Made by a program: the position numbers and the translations under genes | Origin: an uncultured Clostridia bacterium | Lineage (GTDB): Bacteria; Bacillota; Clostridia; Oscillospirales; Oscillospiraceae | Assembly (NCBI GenBank): GCA_945915065.1 | Contig: CAMEER010000006.1 | Span: 1 to 60,926 of the forward strand | DNA length: 60,926 nt | Direction: 5' to 3' | Notes under the pieces: model-generated | The model's input: only the letters and a program-made list of their open reading frames with translations | What the model was told of the DNA's origin: nothing | Databases searched by the model: none | Part shown: in pieces, positions 8,311-17,211 of the stretch | Layout: each line of letters starts with the position of its first letter | Position numbering within the stretch: the first letter of the stretch is position 1

Positions 8311-10212
8311 ATGGACGCGACAAAAAAGAACTTCAACGGTGCCGTGATCTTCCGGTGGGTCGCTATCCTGATGGCACTCTACCATCTGGTGACGTGTATT
8401 GTCGGTATTCCGGCATCCCAACTACACCGTGCGGTGCACCTGCTGCTGGCGTGTGTGCTGACGTTCGGCTGCTTCAACTTCAAGGGGAAAAAGAACAACG
8501 GAAAACTCGACATCGCAGACTGGCTCCTGATCGTTGCCACCGTTTTTTCCATGGGTTACCTGGTGGTAGAGAACAGAGTTTTGGAAAATCGCATCGCCTT
8601 CGTTACGCCGTTTTCCACCATACAGTATACCGCCCTGATCCTGATCGTTGTGCTGGTTTTGGAGGCTACGCGCCGCCTGACCGGCCTGACGTTACCCATT
8701 GCGTGCCTCGTCTTTTTGGTCTACGCCTTTTGGGGCGATAAGCTGCCCGGCGTGCTGGGCCACTCGCACCTGACGGCAAAGCGCATTCTGGAACAGATCT
8801 CTATCACCAGCGAAGGTATTTTCGGCTCCTCTCTGGGTATCAGCGCCACCTATGTTGTCATATTTATCATCCTCGCTGGCTTCCTAGAGACCACCGGCGC
8901 GGGTCAGTTCTTCATCGACCTGGCTTCCAGCGCCACCGGCACAAACCGCGGTGGCCCCGCGAAGATCGCCGTCCTGGGCAGCTGTCTTTTCGGCTCCATC
9001 TCCGGCAGCTCCGTGGCCAACGTGGTGTCTACCGGCACTTTTACCATCCCCCTGTCCAAGAGCGTGGGCTACCCCTCTTATTTCGCCGGCGCTGTGGAGG
9101 CCGTTGCCTCTACCGGCGGACAGCTCATGCCGCCCGTCATGGCGGCCGTGGCGTTCATCATGGCGGATAACCTTGGCGTGCCCTATATCAGCATCTGCGG
9201 CGCGGCCTTGATCCCTGCTGTCCTCTATTACTGGAGTCTCTTCACCATGGTGGATGCCAAGGCAGTGAAGCTGGGCATCGCCGGCTTGAAGAGGGAAGAG
9301 CTTCCCAAGGGCCGGGAGGTCCTGAAGAACGGCTGGTATCTGGCACTGCCCTTCGTGGTCCTCATCGCCCTGCTGATGCTGAACTATACGCCTATGATGG
9401 CCGGCTTCTTCGCTGTCGTGTCGCTGCTGGTCATTCTGCTGATCTTCAACCGCAAGAAGCTGAACTGGAAGACCATTACCAATGCCTTGGAGAGCGGCGC
9501 AAAGGGCGTTATCAGCGTCTCCGTGACCTCCGCCTGCGCCGGCATCATCGTGGGTGTCATCATGATCACCGGCCTCGGCCTGAAATTCACGTCCATCATC
9601 ACCACCGTTTCCAACGGCAACCTGCTCATCGCGCTGATCCTGTCCGCGGTAGTGGCGATCATTCTCGGCATGGGTCTGCCCACCGTCCCGGCGTATATCG
9701 TCATGTCCTCGCTGGTGGCTCCCGCCCTGATCAAGATGGGCGTAGCGCCCATGGCGGCCCATATGTTCGTGCTATACTTCGCGGTGCTCTCCTGCATCAC
9801 GCCTCCGGTGGCCATCGCCTCCTACGCGGCGGCGGCCATTGCCGATGCCAACGCCATCCGGGTGGGCTTCGAGTCCGTCCGTCTGGCTGTAGTGGCGTAT
9901 ATCATCCCCTTCATATTCGTATACAACCCCGTGCTGCTCTTTGAGGGCGCACCCATCGACATCTTCCTCTCCTTTGCCACCGCCGTGCTGGGCTGTATGG
10001 CCCTGACGTGGGCGATAGAGGGCGTCGTGGAAGGGAAGATACCGTGGTGGGCCCGGATATTGTCGCTGCTGGCGGCGGCGTTCCTGGTCTGGCCGGAGCA
10101 CCTGTCGGATGTGTTCGGCGTGGTGATCTTCGCCGTACTCTATTATTTCTATCGCCATAAGGTCAAAAAGCAGCAGAAAGTGCTGCCTGTTACAGAAAAT
10201 TTGGAGGAATAA
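8311..10212 (+). CDS. TRAP transporter fused DctQM permease
   Basis: A 633-residue membrane protein in which the small DctQ-like part (about 1-140, four helices) is fused to the large DctM-like translocation part (about 150-590). Conserved DctM text is seen: GSISGSSVANVVSTGTF, then MPPVMAAVAFIMAD and MGLPTVPAYIVMSSLVAPAL. Transport is sodium- or proton-driven in this family. The fused form is the usual partner of TAXI receptors, matching the gene directly upstream. The start has AGGAGA at proper spacing; the next gene begins 3 bases after the stop. Confidence 0.95.
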   Translation: MDATKKNFNGAVIFRWVAILMALYHLVTCIVGIPASQLHRAVHLLLACVLTFGCFNFKGKKNNGKLDIADWLLIVATVFSMGYLVVENRVLENRIAFVTPFSTIQYTALILIVVLVLEATRRLTGLTLPIACLVFLVYAFWGDKLPGVLGHSHLTAKRILEQISITSEGIFGSSLGISATYVVIFIILAGFLETTGAGQFFIDLASSATGTNRGGPAKIAVLGSCLFGSISGSSVANVVSTGTFTIPLSKSVGYPSYFAGAVEAVASTGGQLMPPVMAAVAFIMADNLGVPYISICGAALIPAVLYYWSLFTMVDAKAVKLGIAGLKREELPKGREVLKNGWYLALPFVVLIALLMLNYTPMMAGFFAVVSLLVILLIFNRKKLNWKTITNALESGAKGVISVSVTSACAGIIVGVIMITGLGLKFTSIITTVSNGNLLIALILSAVVAIILGMGLPTVPAYIVMSSLVAPALIKMGVAPMAAHMFVLYFAVLSCITPPVAIASYAAAAIADANAIRVGFESVRLAVVAYIIPFIFVYNPVLLFEGAPIDIFLSFATAVLGCMALTWAIEGVVEGKIPWWARILSLLAAAFLVWPEHLSDVFGVVIFAVLYYFYRHKVKKQQKVLPVTENLEE

Positions 10213-10215
10213 GCT

Positions 10216-11091
10216 ATGGGTTTGATCGATCTGCACGTACACGCGGGCCCCTCCGTTATGCCCCGGGAGCTGGACGGCGTGGATATGTATAAGGAGGCTG
10301 TGGCCGCCGGCTACTCCGCCTATATCATCAAGGATCACTATTTCCCCACCATGATGAGTGCGGAGAACATCTCTCGCAACATGGGCAACGGAAAGTGCCG
10401 GGTCTTCGGCGGTCTAGCTCTGAACAATTCCGTGGGCGGCCTGAATCTCAAGGCGGTGGACGCCGCCTGCGCGCTGGGCGCCAAAATCATCTGGATGCCC
10501 ACCGTCTCAGCGCTCCGCCACAAGATCATGCACAGCGGCCACGGGCTGGCCTTCCCCGGCAGCAAGGGAATGAGCGTAGAGGAAAAGCCCATCATGTACC
10601 TAGACGACAACGGTGAGCTGCATCAGGATGTCAAAGGCATTTTGGCGTATTTGGCCAATAAACCCGATGTGATCCTGGGCACCGGCCACGGCAGCCGCGA
10701 TGAGATCGACAAGCTGATCCGCGAGGCTGTGAACACCTACGGCATCCGGCGCATCCTGGTGAACCACCCTCACTATATGATCGGCGCCAGCATGGACGAT
10801 ATCGAGTCTTGGGCTAAGCTGGGCTGCTATATCGAACTGAATGCGGTGGCCTTCGTGGAGGGCTCCCACTTCAAGTCCAACGATATCTCCGAGGCCAAGG
10901 AGATGATCTGCCGCTGCGGCCTGGACAGAATCGTGATCGACTCCGACTATGGTCAGAAAAACAACGGCAGCCCCGTGGCCGGCGTAGCGAAGTTTATCGA
11001 GCTGTTGCAAAGCGCATGCGGTCTGACAAACGACGACATCCGCCGCATCGGCGAGACGAACCCCGCCTGGCTGCTGGGATTGGAACTTTGA
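10216..11091 (+). CDS. DUF6282-like metal-dependent hydrolase
   Basis: A 291-residue TIM-barrel protein of the amidohydrolase/PHP type. Metal-ligand candidates are HVH in GLIDLHVHAGPS (residue 7 onward), the histidine in IIKDHYFP, H in TGHGSRDEID, VNHPHYM and the aspartate in IVIDSDYGQ. I recognise it as similar to proteins annotated DUF6282, whose reactions are not established. In this operon it may open a cyclic amide, lactone or ester before the aldolase step (inference). It begins 3 bases after the permease stop with its own GGAGG, and the cupin follows. Confidence 0.75.
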   Translation: MGLIDLHVHAGPSVMPRELDGVDMYKEAVAAGYSAYIIKDHYFPTMMSAENISRNMGNGKCRVFGGLALNNSVGGLNLKAVDAACALGAKIIWMPTVSALRHKIMHSGHGLAFPGSKGMSVEEKPIMYLDDNGELHQDVKGILAYLANKPDVILGTGHGSRDEIDKLIREAVNTYGIRRILVNHPHYMIGASMDDIESWAKLGCYIELNAVAFVEGSHFKSNDISEAKEMICRCGLDRIVIDSDYGQKNNGSPVAGVAKFIELLQSACGLTNDDIRRIGETNPAWLLGLEL

Positions 11092-11121
11092 CAAGCCAAA
11101 AGAAAGCTGAGGTATAAAACT

Positions 11122-11454
11122 ATGTATAATCACGCAAATTGGGATACGCTTCCCTGGACGGACGTGCGCCCCGGCGTGCGCCGCAAGGCGTTCACCGGCG
11201 AGGGAGCCACTATCGCCCTGAACGAGCTTCTGCCGCACCATGAGCCTCGCCCCCACAAACACCCCCACGAGCAGATTGCTTACATCACCGCCGGCCAGTG
11301 CGACTATCACATCGAGGATCAGGTATTCCGCCTAGTTCCCGGCAGTATGCTGGTGATTCCCCCCAACGCCATGCACTACGCGGAGGTGGTTGGCGATGAA
11401 GTGCTGATCAACATCGACATCTTTACGCCTAAACGCGAGGAGTACGTAAAATGA
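11122..11454 (+). CDS. Small cupin-domain protein
   Basis: A 110-residue single-domain cupin. Cupin motif 1 is seen as HHEPRPHKHPHEQIAYITAG with several metal-binding histidines and a glutamate, and motif 2 as PGSMLVIPPNAMHYAEV. Such proteins are isomerases, epimerases or binding proteins for small acids and sugars. Its stop overlaps the aldolase start (ATGA), so the two are co-translated. It probably acts on an intermediate of the operon pathway; no specific reaction can be assigned. Confidence 0.88.
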   Translation: MYNHANWDTLPWTDVRPGVRRKAFTGEGATIALNELLPHHEPRPHKHPHEQIAYITAGQCDYHIEDQVFRLVPGSMLVIPPNAMHYAEVVGDEVLINIDIFTPKREEYVK

Positions 11455-12203
11455 TCTCGGCGGATTTCAAGCAGAAGATATACGGCAAAAAGCCCCTGCG
11501 GGGCACCTTTGTCAAGATGAACTGTCCCACGGCCATCGAGGCTTTGGGCCTCGCCGGCCTTGATTTCATCATCATCGACGGTGAGCACGCGCCGCTGGAC
11601 GAGATGCACCTGGAGTCTATGCTGCGAGCGGCGGACTGTGTGGGCTTACCCGTGGTGGTGCGTGTTCCCGTGGCGGATGAATTCCACATCCTCAAGGTGC
11701 TGGACATGGGCGCCGCCGGCGTGCAGATCCCCGGCCTTACCTCCACAGAGGAGGTACGAGCCTGTCTGGATGCCGCTCTGTATGCCCCCGAGGGCCATCG
11801 CGGCCTGTCCTTTGCGCAGCGCTCCGCCCGCTACGGCACCATGGATAAGTTCGAGTATATGCGCTTTTCCAACGATAATTTGGTCAAGGTGTTCCATGTT
11901 GAAAATCGCGAAATGGCAGAGCGCGCCGAGGAGCTGTGCCGGATCAAGGGCGTGGACGTTCTGTTCATCGGTCCCATGGATCTGAGTCAGTCTTTCGGCC
12001 ACCCCGGCGATCCCTCCAACCCGGAGGAGCAGGAAGCCATCCGCCGCATCATTGAAGTAGCGGCGCGGTATGACGTTCCCGTAGGCATCTTTGTTGGCAC
12101 TGCGGAAGCCGCAGCCAAATACGAGGCCATGGGCGTGCGCTATATCGCCATCGGTTCCGACGTCAGCTTCCTGATGAACGGAGCGCGGAAGGCCCTTACA
12201 TAA
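11451..12203 (+). CDS. HpcH/HpaI-family class II aldolase
   Basis: A 250-residue metal-dependent aldolase of the HpcH/HpaI family, which cleaves 4-hydroxy-2-oxo acids to pyruvate (or a similar keto acid) and an aldehyde. Recognisable blocks are GTFVKMNCPTAIEALGLAG, FIIIDGEHAPLD (base region), PVVVRVPV, AAGVQIPGL with the conserved active-site neighbourhood, and DVLFIGPMDLSQSFG (metal and phosphate-side loop). It would be the last carbon-releasing step of the operon, sending product into central metabolism. The gene overlaps the cupin stop by 4 bases and is followed by a strong terminator, marking the operon end. Confidence 0.93.
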   Translation: MISADFKQKIYGKKPLRGTFVKMNCPTAIEALGLAGLDFIIIDGEHAPLDEMHLESMLRAADCVGLPVVVRVPVADEFHILKVLDMGAAGVQIPGLTSTEEVRACLDAALYAPEGHRGLSFAQRSARYGTMDKFEYMRFSNDNLVKVFHVENREMAERAEELCRIKGVDVLFIGPMDLSQSFGHPGDPSNPEEQEAIRRIIEVAARYDVPVGIFVGTAEAAAKYEAMGVRYIAIGSDVSFLMNGARKALT

Positions 12204-12291
12204 CAGATCAGGAAATTTCTTAAATCCTCTCTTCCTTCCCCTATCTCCTCACAGGAGGAGGACCCCGCCATCACGACGGTTTCGCAATCGA

Positions 12292-12329
12292 CCCGGAGCA
12301 GGCAAGTCCTGCTCCGGGCCGCCTTTTTA
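12292..12329 (+). terminator. Terminator of the TRAP/aldolase operon
   Basis: Arms CCCGGAGCAGG and CCTGCTCCGGG with a 5-base loop, followed by gccgccTTTTTAT. Confidence 0.85.
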
Positions 12330-12339
12330 TATCCGTGCC

Positions 12340-12640
12340 TCAGGATTTGACGTTGGCGGCGGTCTGGGAGGCCAGATAATACTGCCCATCGCCGCCCAAA
12401 TAGTAGATGTCCTGTATGAAGCCGTGGAGGTCATATTCCTCCTTCGTGTTGTGCCCGGCCAGCGTGATGCCGTATTGCTGGGCAGGATCGATATCCTCTC
12501 AGCTGTTAGGCCATCCTCCGTCAGGTCGCCGCCCTTCTCAATGGTCCGGTTCAAGTTCGCGTCATAGCACACCACGGAATTGTCCTGCATCCAGCTGGGA
12601 ACATAGACCGTCTTTACCCCGGAGGATGCGTCCTCCGTAC
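12340..12640 (-). pseudogene. C-terminal fragment of an unknown protein
   Basis: On the minus strand a readable protein tail (VKTVYVPSWMQDNSVVCYDA ... LAGHNTKEEYDLHGF ... YYLASQTAANVKS) ends at the TGA at 12340. A frameshift near 12500 joins the two halves. There is no start: the upstream end runs into a sigma-factor fragment on the opposite strand near 12640. The protein looks like the tail of an extracytoplasmic or lipoprotein-type protein after a low-complexity linker (PPAADSTEDASS); its family is unknown. Confidence 0.5.
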
Positions 12641-12655
12641 TATCCGCCGCAGGCG

Positions 12656-13156
12656 GAACAGCGTGTGCTGGTCGAGCGGATATTCCATGAACACCGTATC
12701 CACTTCCAGCGCATTTCGTTCAAAATCGTAAAATCAGAAGAAGCCGCAGAAGATGTTGTATCCACCGCTTTTGTCAAGATCATGGACAACATCGAAAAAA
12801 ATTCCGAATTACCCTGTTCCCAAATGACCGCTTTCTACGTTAGTATAGTGAAAAATGCTTCTATTGATGTGCTGCACCAATCCCGGCAGAGTGTTCACAT
12901 GGACTGTTGGGACAATGTTCCGGGCGAGGATGCTGACGATCTCGCAGACGAATGTATCCATAATGCCGATGTGCATAGACTGTCCAAGGTAATCGACAGC
13001 CTTGATCCCGATGACAGCCGCTTTCTTTATCTTCGGTACACGCAGGAAATGGGATACAAGGAGATTGGAACACTGCTGAACATCTCCGAGGACGCCGCAA
13101 AAAAGCGCGGGCAGCGGCTTATCAAGAAGCTCCGGAAGCTGTATGAGGGAGGGTAA
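12656..13156 (+). pseudogene. ECF-type sigma factor, 5' end lost
   Basis: The frame reads a sigma-70 family protein from region 2 (EEAAEDVVSTAFVKIMDNIE) to region 4 (DSRFLYLRYTQEMGYKEIGT followed by the helix NISEDAAKKRGQRLIKKLRK). A full homologue would need a short N-terminal extension and a start; here the frame enters from unrelated sequence and only a weak GTG (12665) is available, with no ribosome site. It abuts a head-on minus-strand fragment, so a deletion probably removed its front. The gene downstream is broken too. A GTG-started functional protein cannot be fully excluded. Confidence 0.7.
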
Positions 13157-13160
13157 GACT

Positions 13161-13202
13161 ATGGATATGAGTTGGCAGGCTATTGTACCTTATCCACTGT
13201 AA
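13161..13202 (+). pseudogene. Stub of the gene after the sigma factor
   Basis: ATG with GAGGGAGGG upstream opens a frame MDMSWQAIVPYPL that stops after 13 codons exactly where IS256-like sequence begins. Sigma factors of this kind are followed by a membrane or regulatory partner gene; this looks like its first codons, cut by the insertion. Confidence 0.45.
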
Positions 13203-13204
13203 GA

Positions 13205-13812
13205 CAACATCTATTGTATACAAATATAAACGCAAATTCTGGCTGAACGTGCTGAATGGCCTCAAAAGCAGGGGCGTTTTGGATGTATATCTGTTCTGCA
13301 CAGACGGCCTGTGTGGGATGATGCAGGCTATCGAGGCTGTCTTCCCCAAAAGCAGGCTGCAGCGCTGCATCGTCCACCAGGTGCGCAGTTCCACCAGATA
13401 TGTCAGCTACAAGGACATCAAGAAAGTCGTTGCGGATCTGAAGAAGATCTATGGTGCCGTCACACTGGAGGAAGCCGAGAAAAATCTGCAGACCTTCGCG
13501 GAGACCTGGCGCAAGCAGTACCCCTCCTGCGTGAAAAGCTGGGAGGAAAACTGGCCAGTTTTAAGCACATTCTTCGAATACCCCGTGGAGATTCGGAAAA
13601 TCATATACACGACGAACATCATCGAGGGCCTGAATCGCCAGTTCCGGCAGATCACGAAGAACAAGCCCTCCTTCACGAACGACGACTCCCTGCGCCGGAT
13701 GCTGTATCTGGCCTCCCAGCGTATCGTGAAGCACTGGCACGCCAGATGTCAAAACTGGGATCTGGTGCTCAGTCAGCTGGAGATCATGTTCGCCGACCGA
13801 GCCGTTGGCTGA
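13205..13812 (+). pseudogene. IS256-family transposase, C-terminal part
   Basis: The frame carries the second half of an IS256 transposase: FWLNVLNGLKSRGV, FCTDGLCGMMQAIEAVFPKS with the second catalytic aspartate, CIVHQVRSSTRYV, and the late TTNIIEGLNRQFR with the catalytic glutamate. The first half with the first aspartate is absent; about 190 of the usual 390-410 residues remain. It has no ribosome site of its own and inserts just after the stub following the sigma factor. A relic. Confidence 0.9.
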
Positions 13813-13929
13813 CTCCCTTGTCCTAGTATGCCACAGCGGCCAGACCGGCATTCACGCCGGAGCGGCGCGCATACCGTTCTGACCGCTATGGTTTTCGGTT
13901 ACCAAGGGATTCAGGCCAGAATCCGCCCT

Positions 13930-14430
13930 GCTTTCCAGCGCCATTCTTGATTTTTGTCGAAAAACGCTTACACAAAATTTTACGTCGGGCCGGAACTCTT
14001 CATACGCGATCCACGCCGTAATTGCGATTATCCGGATGCTCTTCGAGGATCTTTTTGACCTTTCCCGCAAGAAGCTGACGGCTGCTGTGCCTGTCCCGGT
14101 TTCGCAGCCACCGGTAATAACCGGATTCGCTCAGGTGCAGGACGCGGCACATCTCCTTTGCCGTGTAGACACCCTTGCGTTCGACTACGAACAGGTGTCG
14201 TTCACACGCTTTTACTTCTTGCGGTCTTTTGCGAAAAAACCGAGTGCATCCTTGAGAATGTCGTTTGCGGTTCGCAGCTCGGCATTCTCCCGTTCAAGCT
14301 CACGGATGCGGATGGATTGCTCCTCCGCACGCAGCGTCTTCGCGGGCGGTGTATTTCGGCGTATGCTATGCCCGAATCTGCTGTTTTCCCTTATTTCTCC
14401 CTTTCGCGGCGCAAAGACGCCCTGACGCTA
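13930..14430 (-). pseudogene. IS3-family transposase relic (OrfA end and OrfB start)
   Basis: On the minus strand, 14260-14360 encode an OrfA tail (RIRELERENAELRTANDILK then DALGFFAKDRKK and a stop), and 14040-14200 the OrfB front (FVVERKGVYTAKEMCRVLHL, SESGYYRWLRNRDRHSSRQL, HPDNRNYGVDRV). The frame is broken at about 14030, and the DDE catalytic half of OrfB is missing. The order OrfA-OrfB with overlapping frames is typical of IS3/IS150-like elements. A non-functional fragment next to the IS256 piece. Confidence 0.85.
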
Positions 14431-14492
14431 TCGGTTCCAGGGCTGTCGTCTGTCGGGGCATCCGGCTGCCTGTCTGTTCTCCGCAGCCGATC

Positions 14493-15497
14493 TTACTTCT
14501 CTTTGCTACTGTCCCGCCGGGAGAGGGAGCTGGGCAGTTCTACCCGCAGCGCGATTTTCCTTGCATTGCTGATCCGGTCGATCATGACGCGGGCCGCCTG
14601 CTTCCCCAACTCATTGATGGGAATATGCACCGTGGTGAGCATCGGAGAGAAATAGCTGGCAACATCAATATCGTCCACGCTGATCACAGATACGTCCCCT
14701 GGCACCTCCAGGCCGTGACTGCGCAGCGCCTTTACCGCTCCCATGGCTGCCTCGTCATTGGCACAGAACAGAGCGGAAAACTTCTGCCCTGCCGCCAGCA
14801 GCTTTTCCGTGCCGCCGTAGCCACCGTCCATGGTCTGCTCGGCATCTGCCGAGAGCTCCTCCAGGCCGTTCTCCTGCACAAAATCGTGATAGCCTTTATA
14901 CCGCATTTCCCGGCGCTTTTCTCCCACATAAGCAATGTGCCGGTGCCCCAGTCGGTAAAACTCCCGCATGACACTCTGTGCCGCTTTATAGGCATCACTG
15001 AACACCACGTCATGGTTGGCGGATTCCGTACCGCTGAGGGATACATAGACCACATTCTTCATCTTTTCCACCACTTCCCGCATCTGCTCATCAAAAAAGC
15101 GGCCCATGACGATCATGCCGTCCACATTCGTTCCGGCCAGCACATTGGCGAAGGTCTCCACATCCATGCCGCCGGCGTAAATGGAATACTTCATCACATA
15201 GCCGTTCTTAAAAAGCTCATATTCAATAGCGGCGGCCAGTTGGGAGAAAAAAGAGTCCACCCGGTGGTTGGAGGTCCGGGCATAGATGCAGGCAATGTAT
15301 TTTTTCTCCGTCTTGTCCCGGCGCCGGCTCCGCAGCTCGCGGGCCACGGTATTGGGCGTATAGCCTGCTTCGCGTACCACACGCCAGATCTGTTCCTTCA
15401 CCTTCCGGGACGCCGCCTTCGTATCCTGGTCATTCAGGACCCGGGATACCGTGGAAACGGAGACCCCCACTTTATCCGCAATATCCTTCAGCGTCAT
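14493..15497 (-). CDS. LacI-family transcriptional regulator
   Basis: A 334-residue repressor. Residues 1-55 hold the LacI helix-turn-helix and hinge (MTLKDIADKVGVSVSTVSRV, then GYTPNTVARELRS). Residues about 65-325 form a periplasmic-binding-like ligand domain, with GMIVMGRFFDEQM, PSALFCANDEAAMG-like text (FSALFCANDEAAMGAVKAL) and VSVISVDDIDVASYFSPMLTT. Ribosome site GGGAGAG before the ATG at 15497. It lies downstream of the TSUP permease and SDR genes on the same strand, and may control them or a sugar pathway; no operator is obvious. Confidence 0.94.
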   Translation of the reverse strand: MTLKDIADKVGVSVSTVSRVLNDQDTKAASRKVKEQIWRVVREAGYTPNTVARELRSRRRDKTEKKYIACIYARTSNHRVDSFFSQLAAAIEYELFKNGYVMKYSIYAGGMDVETFANVLAGTNVDGMIVMGRFFDEQMREVVEKMKNVVYVSLSGTESANHDVVFSDAYKAAQSVMREFYRLGHRHIAYVGEKRREMRYKGYHDFVQENGLEELSADAEQTMDGGYGGTEKLLAAGQKFSALFCANDEAAMGAVKALRSHGLEVPGDVSVISVDDIDVASYFSPMLTTVHIPINELGKQAARVMIDRISNARKIALRVELPSSLSRRDSSKEK

Positions 15498-15573
15498 GAC
15501 CCGTCTCTCCCTTCCCGAAACTATGCCGTGGTCTTCTCTTTGATTTTACAGGAAACGGCGGCAAAAAGCAATC

Positions 15574-16356
15574 TCATGCCGCAAATTGGACAGCGTTATA
15601 CAGACAGATACCGATGATGACCGCCAGCAGTGCATAAAACAGCCGGTCAGCTGTTCCGGCTGAGATCCGCCGGTTCACACCCGCGCCGATCATACCCCCC
15701 AGCACTCCGGCCGGCACCATCAGAAGCAGATAATACCACGAAAATACCGGGAACGTCCCCTTGACCGCTGTTGTCAGAAAGCTGGCAGCCTGCGAGCAGA
15801 GAATGATATACAGGGAATTGGCGGATGCTTTCTTCGTACCCATGGAAAAGAAAAAATACAGCACCGCCAGATTGATCGGGCCGCCGCCGATTCCCAGGAA
15901 GGCCGACAAAAGCCCCATCACAAAACCGATCAGGCCGCAGGCGGGCAGACCGGCGACATGATAGGAGCGGATACGGCGGCGCAGAAGCGCGCTGTATAAC
16001 AGTGTGGCCAGAGTCAGTGTAGCCAGGACCAGAGCCTGTACCATGCCCACTGTCTGTTCGCTGCCCACCGCTCCCTTCAGCGTCTGGAACAGCGCATTTC
16101 CTGCCACGCCGCCCAGTACGGCGCCTGCCGCCAGCGCGCTGCTGATCCGCAGCTCCAGCAAGCGCTCCTTTCTCCGCCGCAGCACTGATACCGCAGACAT
16201 GCCGAGCACAGTCAGGCCGGAAAGAAAGTGCAGGGCGGACACGGACATCACACCCATGGCATCCAGTACCGGTTTGATGATGACACCGCCGCCGATCCCG
16301 CAAATGCCTCCGATAACCGACGCCGCCAAACACACGGCAAAAATGATAATACCCAT
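15574..16356 (-). CDS. TSUP (TauE/SafE) family membrane transporter
   Basis: A 260-residue integral membrane protein with about eight helices and the two TSUP signature turns GGICGIGGGVIIKPV (near residue 15) and AFLGIGGGPINLAVLY (near residue 155). The family exports or imports sulfite, sulfonates and small organic acids; the substrate here is unknown. I prefer the ATG at 16356 over the GTG at 16371 because GAAAGGGG lies just before it. It lies between the SDR gene and the LacI regulator on the same strand; a terminator separates it from the SDR gene. Confidence 0.9.
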   Translation of the reverse strand: MGIIIFAVCLAASVIGGICGIGGGVIIKPVLDAMGVMSVSALHFLSGLTVLGMSAVSVLRRRKERLLELRISSALAAGAVLGGVAGNALFQTLKGAVGSEQTVGMVQALVLATLTLATLLYSALLRRRIRSYHVAGLPACGLIGFVMGLLSAFLGIGGGPINLAVLYFFFSMGTKKASANSLYIILCSQAASFLTTAVKGTFPVFSWYYLLLMVPAGVLGGMIGAGVNRRISAGTADRLFYALLAVIIGICLYNAVQFAA

Positions 16357-16377
16357 ATTTCCCCTTTCCACCGGATA

Positions 16378-16414
16378 GAAAACAGGCGTGCGCCGCCATA
16401 CGGTACACGCCTGT
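16378..16414 (-). terminator. Terminator of the SDR gene
   Basis: Minus-strand arms ACAGGCGTG and CACGCCTGT around a 15-base loop, followed by TTTTCTAT on the minus strand. Confidence 0.6.
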
Positions 16415-16439
16415 TCCGGTCATAACACGATACTGCCGC

Positions 16440-17198
16440 CTACATGTAGATGCCGCCGTTGACTTTCATGGAATCGCCTGTCACATAGTCAGACAGATCG
16501 CTGGCATAGAACAGCACCGCCTTGGCGATATCCTCGGCACAGCCGTACCGACCCAGTGGAATATAGGTCTTGGGATCCACATGGGACCACGACATGGTTT
16601 TGCCCATAGGGGTGAGAATATTGCCGGGGCAGACGGCATTGGAGGTGATATGGTATTCGGCGCCGGCCAGTGCAAACCCCATGCTCAGGTTCAGCGCGCC
16701 CGCCTTGGCGATGGCATAGGAGGCGTCGGCGCTGCGGCCGCCCCGCTGTCCTGCCAGAGAGGACATGTGCACCATCTTGCCGTAACGTTGCTCTTTCATG
16801 ATCTCAAACACCGCCTGAGACACAAAGAACATGCTCTTGAGGTCGATGTCCATCATACGGTCCCAGCTCTCAAAGGTGATCTCCTCAATGGAGCAGGTCC
16901 CGGCGATGCCAGCCACGTTTACCAGAATATCAATACGCCCGAAAATACTGCGGGCCTGTGCCACCTTTTCCCTGATATGGGGAAAATCCGCCACATCGAA
17001 CATCATCGCGGCTGCCTCGCTGCCCTGCGCGTTCAGGCTGTCCGCCACTGCCTGCGCCGTCTTTTCGTTCAGATCCGCCAGGATCACTTTCGCTCCGTAT
17101 TCCGCCAGGATCCGGCCGCAGGCTTCGCCGATCCCCTGACCGCCGCCGGTGACAAGGGCTACGCGCCCTGCCAGCAGTTCCTTTTTGCTGTCGCTCAT
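16440..17198 (-). CDS. Short-chain dehydrogenase/reductase (SDR)
   Basis: A 252-residue classical SDR. NAD(P)-binding glycine motif TGGGQGIGEA near residue 15, NVAGIAG near 90, the catalytic serine in SSLAGQRGG and the YxxxK pair in ASYAIAKAGAL, and the C-terminal FYASDLSDYVTGDSMKVNGG. The acidic residue in LADLNEKTA after the second strand favours NAD over NADP. Start at 17198 because AAAGGAG precedes it. It lies 13 bases after the chimeric dehydrogenase and is probably co-transcribed; substrate unknown (sugar alcohol or 3-oxoacyl type). Confidence 0.93.
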   Translation of the reverse strand: MSDSKKELLAGRVALVTGGGQGIGEACGRILAEYGAKVILADLNEKTAQAVADSLNAQGSEAAAMMFDVADFPHIREKVAQARSIFGRIDILVNVAGIAGTCSIEEITFESWDRMMDIDLKSMFFVSQAVFEIMKEQRYGKMVHMSSLAGQRGGRSADASYAIAKAGALNLSMGFALAGAEYHITSNAVCPGNILTPMGKTMSWSHVDPKTYIPLGRYGCAEDIAKAVLFYASDLSDYVTGDSMKVNGGIYM

Positions 17199-17211
17199 CA
17201 CACGTTCTCCT

